57,196 bases of DNA from an uncultured Lachnospiraceae bacterium (GTDB taxonomy: Bacteria > Bacillota > Clostridia > Lachnospirales > Lachnospiraceae). The notes under the pieces are model-generated. The model did no database searches and was not told where the DNA came from. It worked only from the letters and a program-made list of their open reading frames with translations. The stretch is from positions 1 to 57,196 of the forward strand of contig CATBDC010000021.1 in the NCBI GenBank assembly GCA_949502235.1. The letters run 5' to 3'. Position 1 is the first letter of the stretch. Every line of letters begins with the position of its first letter. Position numbers and translations under genes: made by a program. Positions 24,470 to 32,983 of this stretch are shown piece after piece.

Positions 24470-25747
24470 CTAGCATTTATCTAGTTCCCGTTCGCATACG
24501 GGATGTTTTTTTATGACTGGTTTTTCGTATATTTTTCCCCGCATCACCACCATGTATGGTGTGCGCAGCGCCGCAAGGCCATCAAGGGGATTTTTTTCTG
24601 TTATTAGAAAGTCAGCGCTTTTTCCAACTTGAATACTGCCTGTTTCATGGCTGATTCCGGCGATTTCCGCATTTTTCTTTGTAGCTGTATAGAGAGCGAA
24701 TTTCCGTGTGACGCCTACGTATTTATGGAAATACTGAAGCTCGCGCCACATGTCGTAATGTGTTACAAAGGGGCAGGCAGTGTCGGTGCCCAGGCCTACG
24801 GGAATTTGGTTTTCCAGGGCAGCCTTTGCACCTGCGATGATCCCGTTTAAAACAATATTTCCGTTATATTGCATCATTTCGGTACTGTGCATAATGCTGC
24901 GGTCAAATTTTGCCAGGGGAACCGCCGGAGAAATGGTGCAGATGATGCAGGCATGCTTTTCTTTAAATAATGTGAGGATTTCTTCATCCGGCTGTGCGCC
25001 GTGTTCAATGGTGTCTACGCCATTTTGAAGTGCTGCACGTACGCCCTCCGGGCTTTCTGCGTGGGCGGCGACCTTAAGACCGGCCTTGTGTGCTTCATCG
25101 CAGCAGGCTTTGATGTAAGAAGGGGGCATTTTGAGGACCCCCGGCTCTCCTTTGACCCTGGCGTCCAGGACCCCGCCAGTAACCATTAGTTTAATCCAGT
25201 CGGGTTTTCCTTCAATAATCCGGCGGACTAATGCCCGACATTCCTTTTCGCTTTCTGCGGCATACGCGACAGAGCCTGCCATGTGCCCGCCCGGGACGGA
25301 TACTGCCATATTGGAAACCAGCATGCGGGGGCCGTCTGCCTTGCCAGAGAGGATCCGGTCTCTTATTTTAGCATCCAGATCGCCCAGTCCCCCTACGGTG
25401 CGGATCGTTGTCACGCCGGAGAGCAGCTCGGTCTTTGCGTAATTTTCACATATCTTTCTTCCAATCTGCCGTGTCAGCGGGTTGGACATGACAAGCTTCG
25501 CCATTTTTGTATTATCCTGTTCCTTCTTTTTCGGCTCCCCTCCGCCAGGGAGGTGCACGTGAAGGTTGATAAGCCCCGGCATCAGATAACGCCCGTTCAG
25601 GTCAATGAATCTGCCGCCTTTCTCATCCTGGCCGCAAGGGTCTATGCCTGTTATTCTGCCGTTTTCCACGGTAACGGTCATGCCTGGCTGCGGCTCCATG
25701 TCTATGCAGCCATTTAATAGTGTGCAGTGCGTATACTTTGTCTTCAT
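24470..25747 (-). CDS. Amidohydrolase family metal-dependent hydrolase
   Basis: A 425-residue cytoplasmic member of the amidohydrolase superfamily, closest in feel to imidazolonepropionase/Xaa-Pro dipeptidase-like proteins. Metal ligands are visible: HxH in INLHVHLPGG, a Lys in IKLMVTGG that may be carboxylated, His in VAAHAES and TIEHGA, and the catalytic Asp in GLGTDTA. The C-terminal AGISHETGSIQVGKSADFLI is typical of the family. The substrate cannot be assigned. It is a lone minus-strand gene with GGAGG 8 bases before its start, and it converges on the two-component genes across the 80-bp palindrome. Confidence 0.88.
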   Translation of the reverse strand: MKTKYTHCTLLNGCIDMEPQPGMTVTVENGRITGIDPCGQDEKGGRFIDLNGRYLMPGLINLHVHLPGGGEPKKKEQDNTKMAKLVMSNPLTRQIGRKICENYAKTELLSGVTTIRTVGGLGDLDAKIRDRILSGKADGPRMLVSNMAVSVPGGHMAGSVAYAAESEKECRALVRRIIEGKPDWIKLMVTGGVLDARVKGEPGVLKMPPSYIKACCDEAHKAGLKVAAHAESPEGVRAALQNGVDTIEHGAQPDEEILTLFKEKHACIICTISPAVPLAKFDRSIMHSTEMMQYNGNIVLNGIIAGAKAALENQIPVGLGTDTACPFVTHYDMWRELQYFHKYVGVTRKFALYTATKKNAEIAGISHETGSIQVGKSADFLITEKNPLDGLAALRTPYMVVMRGKIYEKPVIKKHPVCERELDKC

Positions 25748-25906
25748 AGGTGTATCCTCCGAATAACCACTTTATTTTGAATCTTATATTACATGAATCT
25801 TATATTACATTATTTTATCATTAAATGCTTCTTAATTCCAACCGCACAGGTGGAAAAATTTATGGTAATTCCCATAAATAGGACTGGCGTTTTTTCTGGT
25901 TATAGG

Positions 25907-25912
25907 TATAAT
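25907..25912 (+). promoter_or_regulatory. Possible -10 element for the methyltransferase gene
   Basis: TATAAT at 25907-25912 precedes the repeat copy and the gene at 26012. The best -35 candidate (TGGCGT, 25885-25890) is weak, so the call is tentative. Confidence 0.3.
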
Positions 25913-25917
25913 AAACA

Positions 25918-25995
25918 TGGGGACAGGGTTTTTTTAATCTGGGACGGAGTATTTTTCAAAATACTCCGTCCCCAACTTAAAATTGCCTGTCCCTG
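25918..25995. repeat. GGGGAC palindromic repeat, copy C
   Basis: Imperfect palindrome with the family layout: TGGGGACAGGG, spacer, TGGGACGGAGTATTTTTC, then AAAATACTCCGTCCCCA, spacer and CCTGTCCCTGA. It sits directly in front of the methyltransferase ribosome binding site (GGAGGAATG). Confidence 0.9.
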
Positions 25996-26011
25996 ACATG
26001 GAGGAATGTGA

Positions 26012-26818
26012 ATGATGAGTACAGGAATTATGATTACTAGTACAGCGAATGTGAAGGTAAAGCGTCTTGCGGCGCTTCAGAAGAAGAAGCGCCTCCGAAA
26101 GGAGGAGGGGGTTTTTCTTGTGGAGGGTATTCGTATGTTCCGCGAGGTGCCGCCTAAGCGGGTAAGTGAGATATATGTTTCGGAAGCATTTTATAAAAAG
26201 GAAAGGGATACGCTGAAAAAGGTGCTTGAGGGCACGGGCATTGAGGCAGAGCTTCTTTCGGATCAGGTATTTGACTATGTGTCGGATACGAAAACGCCTC
26301 AGGGGGTTTTGTGTGTTGTGAAGCGCAAAGAGTACACTTTGGAGGAAATATTAAGGTGCGGCAGTCCGTTTTTCCTTGTGCTTGATAACCTGCAGGATCC
26401 GGGAAATGTGGGGACGATTATCCGTACAGCGGAGGGTGCCGGGGTTACGGGAATTATTTTAAGTGCTGACAGCGCGGATGTTTATAATCCCAAGACGATA
26501 CGCTCTACAATGGGGTCTGTTTACCGGGTTCCTTTCTGTTATGAAGAGAATATACCGGATGTGATGGATGTGCTGAATGGGGCGGGAGTTCACACCTTTG
26601 CGGCGCATCTTGACGGAAAATGTGACTATGATGAGGCGGATTACCGGCATCCGTGTGCATTTCTTATTGGAAATGAGGGGAGCGGCCTTCGGAAGGAGGT
26701 AGCAGAAAAGGCAGGGGAGTATGTACGGATTCCTATGCTGGGGCATGTGGAATCCCTGAACGCGGCGGCGGCCGCAGCGGTTCTTATGTTTGAGGCGGCA
26801 AGGCAGAGGAGGAAATAG
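26012..26818 (+). CDS. SpoU/TrmH-family RNA 2'-O-methyltransferase
   Basis: A 268-residue RNA methyltransferase with a deep-knot SPOUT fold. The N-terminal ~105 residues are the substrate-binding domain ([14 protein letters not shown]). The three SpoU motifs are clear: [29 protein letters not shown], and [20 protein letters not shown]. It probably methylates ribose in 23S rRNA or tRNA; the exact site is not predictable here. The start is one of two overlapping ATGs (26012 or 26015) after GGAGG. It ends one base before the patatin-OTC gene, so the two are likely co-transcribed. Confidence 0.93.
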   Translation: MMSTGIMITSTANVKVKRLAALQKKKRLRKEEGVFLVEGIRMFREVPPKRVSEIYVSEAFYKKERDTLKKVLEGTGIEAELLSDQVFDYVSDTKTPQGVLCVVKRKEYTLEEILRCGSPFFLVLDNLQDPGNVGTIIRTAEGAGVTGIILSADSADVYNPKTIRSTMGSVYRVPFCYEENIPDVMDVLNGAGVHTFAAHLDGKCDYDEADYRHPCAFLIGNEGSGLRKEVAEKAGEYVRIPMLGHVESLNAAAAAAVLMFEAARQRRK

Positions 26819-26819
26819 T

Positions 26820-28862
26820 ATGAAGCCAGCGATTGATTTGTCAAAGGAGTATGGACTTGTATTTGACGGCGGAGGCGCCAGAGGCGCATATCAGATAGGC
26901 GCGTGGAAGGCTCTGCGGGAGGCGGGAGTTAAGATAAATGCAGTGGCCGGGACTTCTGTGGGGGCGTTAAACGGTGCCCTTGTCTGCATGGGCGATGTGG
27001 ACACCGCGGAGGATATCTGGCGGAAAATGACATTTTCTACGGTGATGGATGTAGATGATGACTGGATGGAACGCCTGTTCCAGGGAGAGATCGGCATAAA
27101 AGAGTTCCTGGAGGAGGGGCGGAAGAAGCTGAAAGACGGGGGTATTGACATCACGCCTCTTAGGAATCTTATTCATGAAACCATAGATGAGGAGAAAATA
27201 CGCTCCTGCGGGATGCTGTTTGCTCTTCTTACGTTTTCCGTGTCAGATTTTAAGGAGCTGGATCTGAGTGTGGAGGATATTCCTGAAGGACTATTGGAGG
27301 ATTTTCTTCTTGCAAGCGCGTATTTAATTGGATTTAAAAATGAACGGCTCCATGGTAAAAAATATATTGACGGCGGCGTGGTAAATAATGTGCCCCTTAA
27401 TTCTCTGGTGAAAAGGGGCTATGAAAATATTATCGAGGTTAGGATTTACGGGCCGGGGAGGGAGCCTCGTGTGAAAATGCCCGAGGGGAGTGTAAAATAT
27501 GAGGTAGCGCCCCGGGTAAAGCTTGGAAGTATTATTGAATTTTCCGGGAAACGAAGCAGACAGAACCTTATGATCGGTTATTATGATGCGAAAAGGGTAA
27601 TCTATGGGCTGACGGGATTTATTTATTATATAGAGCAGACATGGGGAGATGAGTATTTTGGAGAGCTTCTTAGCGGTATGAGGGAGACTCAGAAGGCGGA
27701 AACGGCACTTCGGCTTAAGCTTTCCCTTGGATTTTCGGACAAGGAGCTTTTCATGGGAATGCTGGAAGCGGCGGCGAAAATATTTCAAATTCCTAAATAT
27801 CAGATATACACAGATGAGCAGTTATATGATATTGTATATGAGAAATATGAAAAAGAGTGCGGCAGGCTTAGTTTACCTGGGTTTGTCCACACACTGGCAG
27901 CATTAAGGAAGGAGCAGGCTATGAATTTAAAGGGAAGAAGCTTTATCACATTGAAGGACTATACGCCGGAGGAGATACTTTATCTGCTTGATTTGGCGGC
28001 GGATTTGAAGGAGAAGAAGAAACAGGGAATCACAGGTGAGAGCTTAAAGGGCAAAAATATAGCGCTTATATTTGAAAAACCGTCCACAAGGACGCGCTGT
28101 GCATTTACTGTGGGAGCTGCAGACGAGGGCGGAATTCCGACTTATCTTTCAGGGAATGAAATCCAGCTGGGACATAAAGAAAGCATTGAGGACACGGCGC
28201 GGGTGCTTGGAAGAATGTTTGACGGCATAGAGTTCCGCGGCTTTAAGCAGGAACATGTGGAGGCCCTTGCAAAATACAGCGGGGTCCCTGTGTGGAACGG
28301 ACTGACAGACGAATACCACCCGACACAGATACTGGCAGACCTTCTTACAATGCGTGAGCATTTTGGGTATCTTAAGGGGCTTAAGTTCGTATATCTGGGA
28401 GATGGACGCAACAATATGGCAAACAGCCTCATGATAGGCTGTGCGAAGATGGGTGTGGATTTTGTCATTATAGCTCCAGAAAGCCTTTGGCCGAAGGAGG
28501 AGCTGATCGGATTGTGTGAGGAATATGCAGAGGCATCAGGAGCCACCATCACCGTGACGGATGATACTGAGGCAGTGAGCGGGGCTGATGTCCTGTATAC
28601 AGACGTGTGGGCTTCTATGGGCGAGGAGGATAAGGCAGCAGAGAGAATCAGTCTCCTTGCGCCTTACCAGGTAAACACAGAGCTGATGAAAAAGACAGGA
28701 AAAGAGGGGACAATCTTTATGCACTGCCTGCCGGCAGTAAAGGGGAAAGAAGTAACAGAGGAAGTCTTTGAAAGCGAAGCAAGCGTTGTGTTTGATGAGG
28801 CAGAAAACAGGCTGCACACAATCAAAGCAGTCATGGCAGCAACATTGGGGACAGGGATATAA
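26820..28862 (+). CDS. Patatin-like phospholipase fused in frame to ornithine carbamoyltransferase
   Basis: One 680-residue open frame encodes two unrelated enzymes. Residues 1-~365 are a patatin-like lipase with oxyanion loop GGGARGAYQ, nucleophile GTSVGA and catalytic Asp in IDGGVVNN. Residues ~368-680 are a complete ornithine carbamoyltransferase (see 27921-28862). No stop codon separates them. ATG 26820 follows GAGGAGGAAA inside the end of the methyltransferase gene. Because a ribosome binding site (GGAAGGAG) precedes an internal ATG at 27921, the cell may make the fusion, the free OTC, or both. The last codons (GTGI, stop) come from an intruding palindromic repeat. Confidence 0.85.
   Translation: MKPAIDLSKEYGLVFDGGGARGAYQIGAWKALREAGVKINAVAGTSVGALNGALVCMGDVDTAEDIWRKMTFSTVMDVDDDWMERLFQGEIGIKEFLEEGRKKLKDGGIDITPLRNLIHETIDEEKIRSCGMLFALLTFSVSDFKELDLSVEDIPEGLLEDFLLASAYLIGFKNERLHGKKYIDGGVVNNVPLNSLVKRGYENIIEVRIYGPGREPRVKMPEGSVKYEVAPRVKLGSIIEFSGKRSRQNLMIGYYDAKRVIYGLTGFIYYIEQTWGDEYFGELLSGMRETQKAETALRLKLSLGFSDKELFMGMLEAAAKIFQIPKYQIYTDEQLYDIVYEKYEKECGRLSLPGFVHTLAALRKEQAMNLKGRSFITLKDYTPEEILYLLDLAADLKEKKKQGITGESLKGKNIALIFEKPSTRTRCAFTVGAADEGGIPTYLSGNEIQLGHKESIEDTARVLGRMFDGIEFRGFKQEHVEALAKYSGVPVWNGLTDEYHPTQILADLLTMREHFGYLKGLKFVYLGDGRNNMANSLMIGCAKMGVDFVIIAPESLWPKEELIGLCEEYAEASGATITVTDDTEAVSGADVLYTDVWASMGEEDKAAERISLLAPYQVNTELMKKTGKEGTIFMHCLPAVKGKEVTEEVFESEASVVFDEAENRLHTIKAVMAATLGTGI
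27921..28862 (+). CDS. argF: Ornithine carbamoyltransferase module (possible internal start)
   Basis: The 313-residue OTC part of the fused frame transfers a carbamoyl group from carbamoyl phosphate to ornithine, making citrulline (or the reverse in arginine catabolism). It is full length for OTC. The carbamoyl-phosphate loop STRTR ([11 protein letters not shown]), HPTQ ([11 protein letters not shown]), the ornithine-site region DVWASMGEE and HCLP (MHCLPAVKG) are intact. [15 protein letters not shown] is a normal OTC N-terminus, and GGAAGGAG lies 7 bases before ATG 27921. This supports independent initiation within the patatin frame. No other arginine gene is adjacent. Confidence 0.85.
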   Translation: MNLKGRSFITLKDYTPEEILYLLDLAADLKEKKKQGITGESLKGKNIALIFEKPSTRTRCAFTVGAADEGGIPTYLSGNEIQLGHKESIEDTARVLGRMFDGIEFRGFKQEHVEALAKYSGVPVWNGLTDEYHPTQILADLLTMREHFGYLKGLKFVYLGDGRNNMANSLMIGCAKMGVDFVIIAPESLWPKEELIGLCEEYAEASGATITVTDDTEAVSGADVLYTDVWASMGEEDKAAERISLLAPYQVNTELMKKTGKEGTIFMHCLPAVKGKEVTEEVFESEASVVFDEAENRLHTIKAVMAATLGTGI

Positions 28863-28927
28863 TAATCTGGGACGGAGTATTTCTAGAAATACTCCGTCCC
28901 AGATTAAAAAAACCCTGTCCCAGATTG
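28845..28927. repeat. GGGGAC palindromic repeat, copy D
   Basis: Unit: TTGGGGACAGGG, ATATAATAATC, TGGGACGGAGTATTTCTAG and its exact complement through CCGTCCCAGATT, then ACCCTGTCCCAGA. Its left edge lies inside the end of the OTC frame and gives that frame its stop codon. GGACGGAG just beyond its right edge is close to the birA start. Confidence 0.92.
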
Positions 28928-28939
28928 GACGGAGTGTTT

Positions 28940-29920
28940 ATGAAAGCGGAAATTTTACGATTATTGAAGGAGACCGGCGGATATATTTCCGGGCAGCAGC
29001 TGTGTGATAAATTTTCTGTGTCCAGGACGGCTGTCTGGAAGGCGGTTGAGCAGCTTAAGAAGGAAGGCTATGGGATTGAAGCGGTGCGTAATAAAGGATA
29101 TCGTCTGGTGGAAAGTCCCGATATCATTTCCCAGGCAGAGATTGAGAGTGTAGTGAAAACAGACTGGGCGGGGCGGCAGGTTATTTACTATGACGAGACG
29201 GATTCTACCAATATACAGGCAAAGCTTGCGGGGGAAAACGGAGCACCCCACGGGACACTTGTGGCAGCAGACAGACAGGACGCAGGCAAGGGCCGAAGGG
29301 GACGCATATGGGATTCTCCGAAGGGGCAGTGCATCTATATGACACTCCTTTTAAGACCAGAGCTTGAGCCGGCTAAGGCCCCCATGCTTACCCTGGTGAT
29401 GGCTCTTAGCGTGGCGGAGGCAGTGAAGGAGCAGACCGGCCTGGAGGCAAAAATAAAATGGCCCAATGACATTGTATTAAATAAGAAAAAAATCTGCGGG
29501 ATACTTACGGAAATGAGCACAGAAATAGATTATATTCATTATATAATTACCGGCGTTGGAATCAATGCTAATCAGGAAGAATTCCCGGAGGAAATAAAGG
29601 AACATGCCACATCACTTTTCATAGAGGGTGGAAAACGTGTCAGGCGTTCTAAGCTGGTTGCGGCAGTAATGGCACAATATGAGAAAAATTATTCGGCCTT
29701 CACGGAAAGAGGAGACTTATCGGCACTTGTCTTAAAGTATAATAAAATACTGGTAAATTATGATCAGGATGTCCGTATTTTAGATCCAAAGGGTGAGTAT
29801 AATGCACATGCAATGGGAATAAATGAAAAAGGAGAGCTGATTGTCACAACGGCAGAAGGAGAAGAAAAGCATATCTTCTCCGGGGAGGTGTCAGTTCGGG
29901 GAATTTATGGATATGTGTAG
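28940..29920 (+). CDS. birA: Biotin--[acetyl-CoA-carboxylase] ligase / biotin operon repressor
   Basis: A 326-residue bifunctional BirA. Residues 1-~65 form a winged helix-turn-helix (GGYISGQQLCDKFSVSRTAVWKAV). The catalytic domain has the biotin/ATP loop GKGRRGRIWDS, KWPNDIV and GVGINAN. The C-terminal ~50 residues form the SH3-like domain. It attaches biotin to carboxylases and can repress biotin genes. ATG 28940 is chosen, with GGACGGAG upstream; the frame could start at 28925 but lies within the repeat. The ribosome binding site appears to come from sequence resembling the repeat's GGACGGAGT half-unit. Confidence 0.95.
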   Translation: MKAEILRLLKETGGYISGQQLCDKFSVSRTAVWKAVEQLKKEGYGIEAVRNKGYRLVESPDIISQAEIESVVKTDWAGRQVIYYDETDSTNIQAKLAGENGAPHGTLVAADRQDAGKGRRGRIWDSPKGQCIYMTLLLRPELEPAKAPMLTLVMALSVAEAVKEQTGLEAKIKWPNDIVLNKKKICGILTEMSTEIDYIHYIITGVGINANQEEFPEEIKEHATSLFIEGGKRVRRSKLVAAVMAQYEKNYSAFTERGDLSALVLKYNKILVNYDQDVRILDPKGEYNAHAMGINEKGELIVTTAEGEEKHIFSGEVSVRGIYGYV

Positions 29921-29924
29921 TCAG

Positions 29925-30010
29925 GGACATCAGGGACAGGGTTTTCCCAATTTGGAACAGGGATATAATAATCTGGGACGGAGTAAAATGAATTTTACTC
30001 CGTCCCCAAC
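29925..30010. repeat. GGGGAC palindromic repeat, copy E (nested)
   Basis: Begins CAGGGACAGGGTTTTCCC, then a second left half (GGAACAGGGATATAATAATC), then TGGGACGGAGTAAAATGA with its complement through TACTCCGTCCCCA. It looks like two units nested or recombined. It ends just before the ribosome binding site of the DUF6145 gene. Confidence 0.85.
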
Positions 30011-30023
30011 ATAGGGAGTGTTT

Positions 30024-30392
30024 ATGTACGAGGAGAAGATTGTTTTATGCGGCGCGAATTCGTATGAGGAAAAGTATTATTTGAATCCGGATTTTGAGGG
30101 TCTTCCTGACAGCATTAAGGATGAGCTCAAAATTTTGTGTGTTTTGTATGTAAATGATGTAGGCGGGATCCTGACTCTTGTGTATGAGGAAGACGGTGAA
30201 TTGTGCTTTGAGGTTACCTCAAAGGAGTTTGACCCCATGTTTGATGAGATCGGAAGCCGGCTCAAGATTAAAAAGCTTAAGCAGGAGAAACAGGATCTGC
30301 TGCAGGCTCTGCAGTTATATTACAAGGTGTTTTTCCTGGGCGGAGAGATAGATGAAGAGATAAATGAGGAGATAGATGAGGAGGCGAAGTAG
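30024..30392 (+). CDS. DUF6145-like protein
   Basis: A 122-residue acidic cytoplasmic protein. The sequence (EKIVLCGANSYEEKYYLNP...LKILCVLYVNDVGGILTL) is that of a small conserved Lachnospiraceae family I know as DUF6145; its function is unknown. The C-terminus is a run of Glu/Asp-Ile repeats (GEIDEEINEEIDEEAK). ATG 30024 has AGGGAG 7 bases upstream. It ends one base before coaX, so it is co-transcribed with that gene and birA, but this does not reveal its role. Confidence 0.8.
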   Translation: MYEEKIVLCGANSYEEKYYLNPDFEGLPDSIKDELKILCVLYVNDVGGILTLVYEEDGELCFEVTSKEFDPMFDEIGSRLKIKKLKQEKQDLLQALQLYYKVFFLGGEIDEEINEEIDEEAK

Positions 30393-30393
30393 T

Positions 30394-31179
30394 ATGCTTT
30401 TAGTAATTGATATTGGAAATACAAATATTACACTTGGTGTATTCCGGGGGGAGGAGCTTCTCGGAACATTCCGTATGATGACGAAGCAGCCGCGTACCTC
30501 GGATGAATACGGTGTGATGCTTAGGGAGCTTGTAGAGCGGCAGGGAATCCAGGGCACGGACATTAACGCAGCGATTGTGGCATCTGTGGTGCCGGATATT
30601 ATGCATTCCTTTGGCAGCGCTATGATAAAATATTTTGGAATCAGGCCCATGGTTGTGTCTTCGGGAATTAAAACCGGTATACGGATTGTAACGGAAAATC
30701 CTAAGCAGGTGGGGGCAGACCGTATTGTGGACGCGGTTGCGGCCTATACCATTCACGGGGGTCCGGTCATCGTGATTGATTACGGCACAGCCACTACCTA
30801 TGATGTGGTAGGACCGGACGGAACCTTTGAGGCTGCCGTTATAGCCCCGGGAATCCGAACCTCCGCCCAGGCAATGTGGGGGCAGGCCGCCATGCTTCCG
30901 GCAGTGGAAATACGCAAGCCGGATTCAGTACTGGGGAGGGAAACGATTGCATCCATGCAGGCCGGCATTGTGTTCGGACAGATCGGGCAGACAGAGTACA
31001 TTGTTGAAAAAATACGCCGTGAGTCCGGCTATAAGGATGCCAAGGTCATAGCAAGCGGCGGCCTTGGGAAGATTATAGCAGGAGAAACAAATGTGATAGA
31101 TGTCTATGACCCGCAGCTTACGCTTAAGGGACTTAGGATTATATATGAGAAAAATAATAAAGGTAACAAAAGATATTAA
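30394..31179 (+). CDS. coaX: Type III pantothenate kinase
   Basis: A 261-residue enzyme that phosphorylates pantothenate in the first step of coenzyme A synthesis. It is the CoaX type, which does not respond to CoA feedback. Hallmarks are the N-terminal phosphate loop LLVIDIGNTNITLGVF, the GADRIVDAVAAY motif with catalytic Asp, and VIDYGTATTYDVV. ATG 30394 follows GGAGGCGAAG at the end of the preceding gene. It lies with birA in a cofactor-related cluster and ends 15 bases before dusB. Confidence 0.96.
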   Translation: MLLVIDIGNTNITLGVFRGEELLGTFRMMTKQPRTSDEYGVMLRELVERQGIQGTDINAAIVASVVPDIMHSFGSAMIKYFGIRPMVVSSGIKTGIRIVTENPKQVGADRIVDAVAAYTIHGGPVIVIDYGTATTYDVVGPDGTFEAAVIAPGIRTSAQAMWGQAAMLPAVEIRKPDSVLGRETIASMQAGIVFGQIGQTEYIVEKIRRESGYKDAKVIASGGLGKIIAGETNVIDVYDPQLTLKGLRIIYEKNNKGNKRY

Positions 31180-31194
31180 TTATGGTGCTGGAAA

Positions 31195-32145
31195 ATGAAT
31201 ATAGGAAATGTAAAGCTTGAGAATCCATATATACTGGCTCCGATGGCAGGGGTTACGGATCTTCCCTTCCGCCTTCTCTGCAAGGAACAGGGTGCGGGGC
31301 TTCTCTGCATGGAAATGGTCAGTGCAAAGGCGCTGCAGTATAAAAATAAAAATACGAAGGCCCTGCTTTCTATTCATCCCGGGGAATATCCGGTATCCCT
31401 GCAGTTATTTGGCGCTGACCCGAAGATTATCAGCGAGCAGGCAAAACGTATTGAGGAGCTTCCATTTCAAATTCTGGATATTAACATGGGATGCCCGGTT
31501 CCTAAGGTCGTAAAAAATGGTGAAGGCTCTGCGCTTATGAAAAATCCAAAGCTTGTATATGAGATTATTTATGAAACAGTAAGAGCCATCCGTAAGCCGG
31601 TTACGGCAAAAATCCGCAAGGGCTTTGACAGCTCCTGTATAAATGCTGTTGAGATTGCAAAGGTAATTGAAGCGGCGGGAGGGGCAGCAGTTGCGGTCCA
31701 TGGAAGGACAAGAGAGCAGTATTATTCCGGTACAGCTGACTGGGGGATTATCAGGCAGGTCAAGGATGCGGTTTCCATTCCGGTTATAGGAAATGGAGAT
31801 GTAAACTCGGCAGAAAAGGCTCTTTTGATGATGGGGCAGACAGGCTGCGATGGGGTGATGATCGGAAGAGGCGCCCAGGGAAATCCCTGGATATTTTCAG
31901 AGCTTATTGAATATGAAAGAACAAAAACGATTCCGCCCCGCCCGGATATACAGGTAATTCGTGAAACAATGCTCCGTCATGCAAGGCTTCAGATGGAATT
32001 TAAGGGCAGCTATATCGGAATCCGTGAAATGCGTAAGCATGTGTCATGGTACACAAAAGGTATGAAAGGGGCGGCGAGACTGCGCGCTCTTATAAACCAG
32101 ACAGAGACATATGAGGAGCTGGAAAAACTGCTCTTAAAATTATAA
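31195..32145 (+). CDS. dusB: tRNA-dihydrouridine synthase
   Basis: A 316-residue FMN-dependent enzyme that reduces uridines in tRNA D-loops. The TIM-barrel signature motifs are present: APMAGVTDLPFR at the N-terminus, the catalytic-Cys motif DINMGCPVPKVV, HGRTREQYYSGTADW, GNGDV and GRGAQGNPW for FMN binding. Length and motif order match DusB, the common form in Firmicutes, often next to greA and lysS as here. The start ATG 31195 has GGTGCTGGAAA upstream, a modest ribosome binding site. Confidence 0.95.
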   Translation: MNIGNVKLENPYILAPMAGVTDLPFRLLCKEQGAGLLCMEMVSAKALQYKNKNTKALLSIHPGEYPVSLQLFGADPKIISEQAKRIEELPFQILDINMGCPVPKVVKNGEGSALMKNPKLVYEIIYETVRAIRKPVTAKIRKGFDSSCINAVEIAKVIEAAGGAAVAVHGRTREQYYSGTADWGIIRQVKDAVSIPVIGNGDVNSAEKALLMMGQTGCDGVMIGRGAQGNPWIFSELIEYERTKTIPPRPDIQVIRETMLRHARLQMEFKGSYIGIREMRKHVSWYTKGMKGAARLRALINQTETYEELEKLLLKL

Positions 32146-32245
32146 TAAAATCATATATTTCCGCATATACTTTACCGTGCATGGGACATGTGTTACTATG
32201 AGCGGCCTCTGATTCTGAAAACACAGATTTCATTTGCAAAAAATA

Positions 32246-32274
32246 TTGACATTGCGGAGAGGCTTAGGTATAAT
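32246..32274 (+). promoter_or_regulatory. Perfect consensus promoter for greA
   Basis: TTGACA (32246-32251), 17-base spacer, TATAAT (32269-32274). Both boxes match the sigma-A consensus exactly. The leader to greA is ~60 bases and holds a small CTCC...GGAG hairpin. Confidence 0.9.
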
Positions 32275-32339
32275 AATGGAATTGTGAAAGTCTCCTCATT
32301 CGGAGATTTCTATTTTCAAGAAAGGAAATAAAAAGCACT

Positions 32340-32822
32340 ATGGAAGCAAAAAAACGATTACTTACGTATGCCGGATTAAAAGCACTTGAAGAAGAACTGG
32401 AAAACTTGAAGGTAGTTAAGCGCAAGGAAGTGGCGGCAAAGATTAAGGAAGCCAGAGAGCAGGGCGACTTGTCTGAAAATGCAGAATATGATGCTGCGAA
32501 GGATGAGCAGAGAGATATCGAGGCACGTATTGAAGAACTGGAAGGAATTCTTAAGAATGCTGAGGTAGTTGTAGAGGATGAGGTTGATTTTGATAAGATA
32601 AATGTTGGATGTACCGTAAAGGTATTTGATATTACATTTGACGAAGAGATAGAGTTTAAGATTGTAGGTTCTACGGAAGCGAACAGCCTGGAGGGAAAGA
32701 TTTCCAACGAGTCTCCTGTGGGTCAGGCTCTTCTTGGGAGAACTGTGAATGATATTGTTGACGTGGAGACACAGGCAGGCATGATGCAGTATAAAGTGCT
32801 GGACATCAGCCGTTCCCTGTAA
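32340..32822 (+). CDS. greA: Transcription elongation factor GreA
   Basis: A 160-residue factor that rescues backtracked RNA polymerase by stimulating cleavage of the nascent RNA. The N-terminal coiled coil (~1-75) carries the tip motif EAREQGDLSENAEYDAAKDE with the two acidic catalytic residues. The C-terminal FKBP-like domain ends in GRTVNDIVDVETQAGMMQYKVLDI. The start follows AAGAAAGGAAA. It has its own consensus promoter and a terminator downstream at 32881. Confidence 0.97.
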   Translation: MEAKKRLLTYAGLKALEEELENLKVVKRKEVAAKIKEAREQGDLSENAEYDAAKDEQRDIEARIEELEGILKNAEVVVEDEVDFDKINVGCTVKVFDITFDEEIEFKIVGSTEANSLEGKISNESPVGQALLGRTVNDIVDVETQAGMMQYKVLDISRSL

Positions 32823-32880
32823 TATTATATAGGAAACGATAAATAAATCAGCCGTTTACTATTATAAATATCATTTGTAA

Positions 32881-32908
32881 GAACCCCTCATATATGAGGG
32901 GTTCCGTT
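32881..32908 (+). terminator. greA terminator
   Basis: GAACCCCTCATA and TATGAGGGGTTC form a perfect 12-bp hairpin (32881-32904) followed by CGTTTAAT. The short T-run makes it a moderate intrinsic terminator. Confidence 0.75.
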
Positions 32909-32983
32909 TAATACGGGACAAACATACGGGTCAAATATTCTTTGATGCCGACAGCTTAATAAGATAAAGGAGAGGTGGAAACA

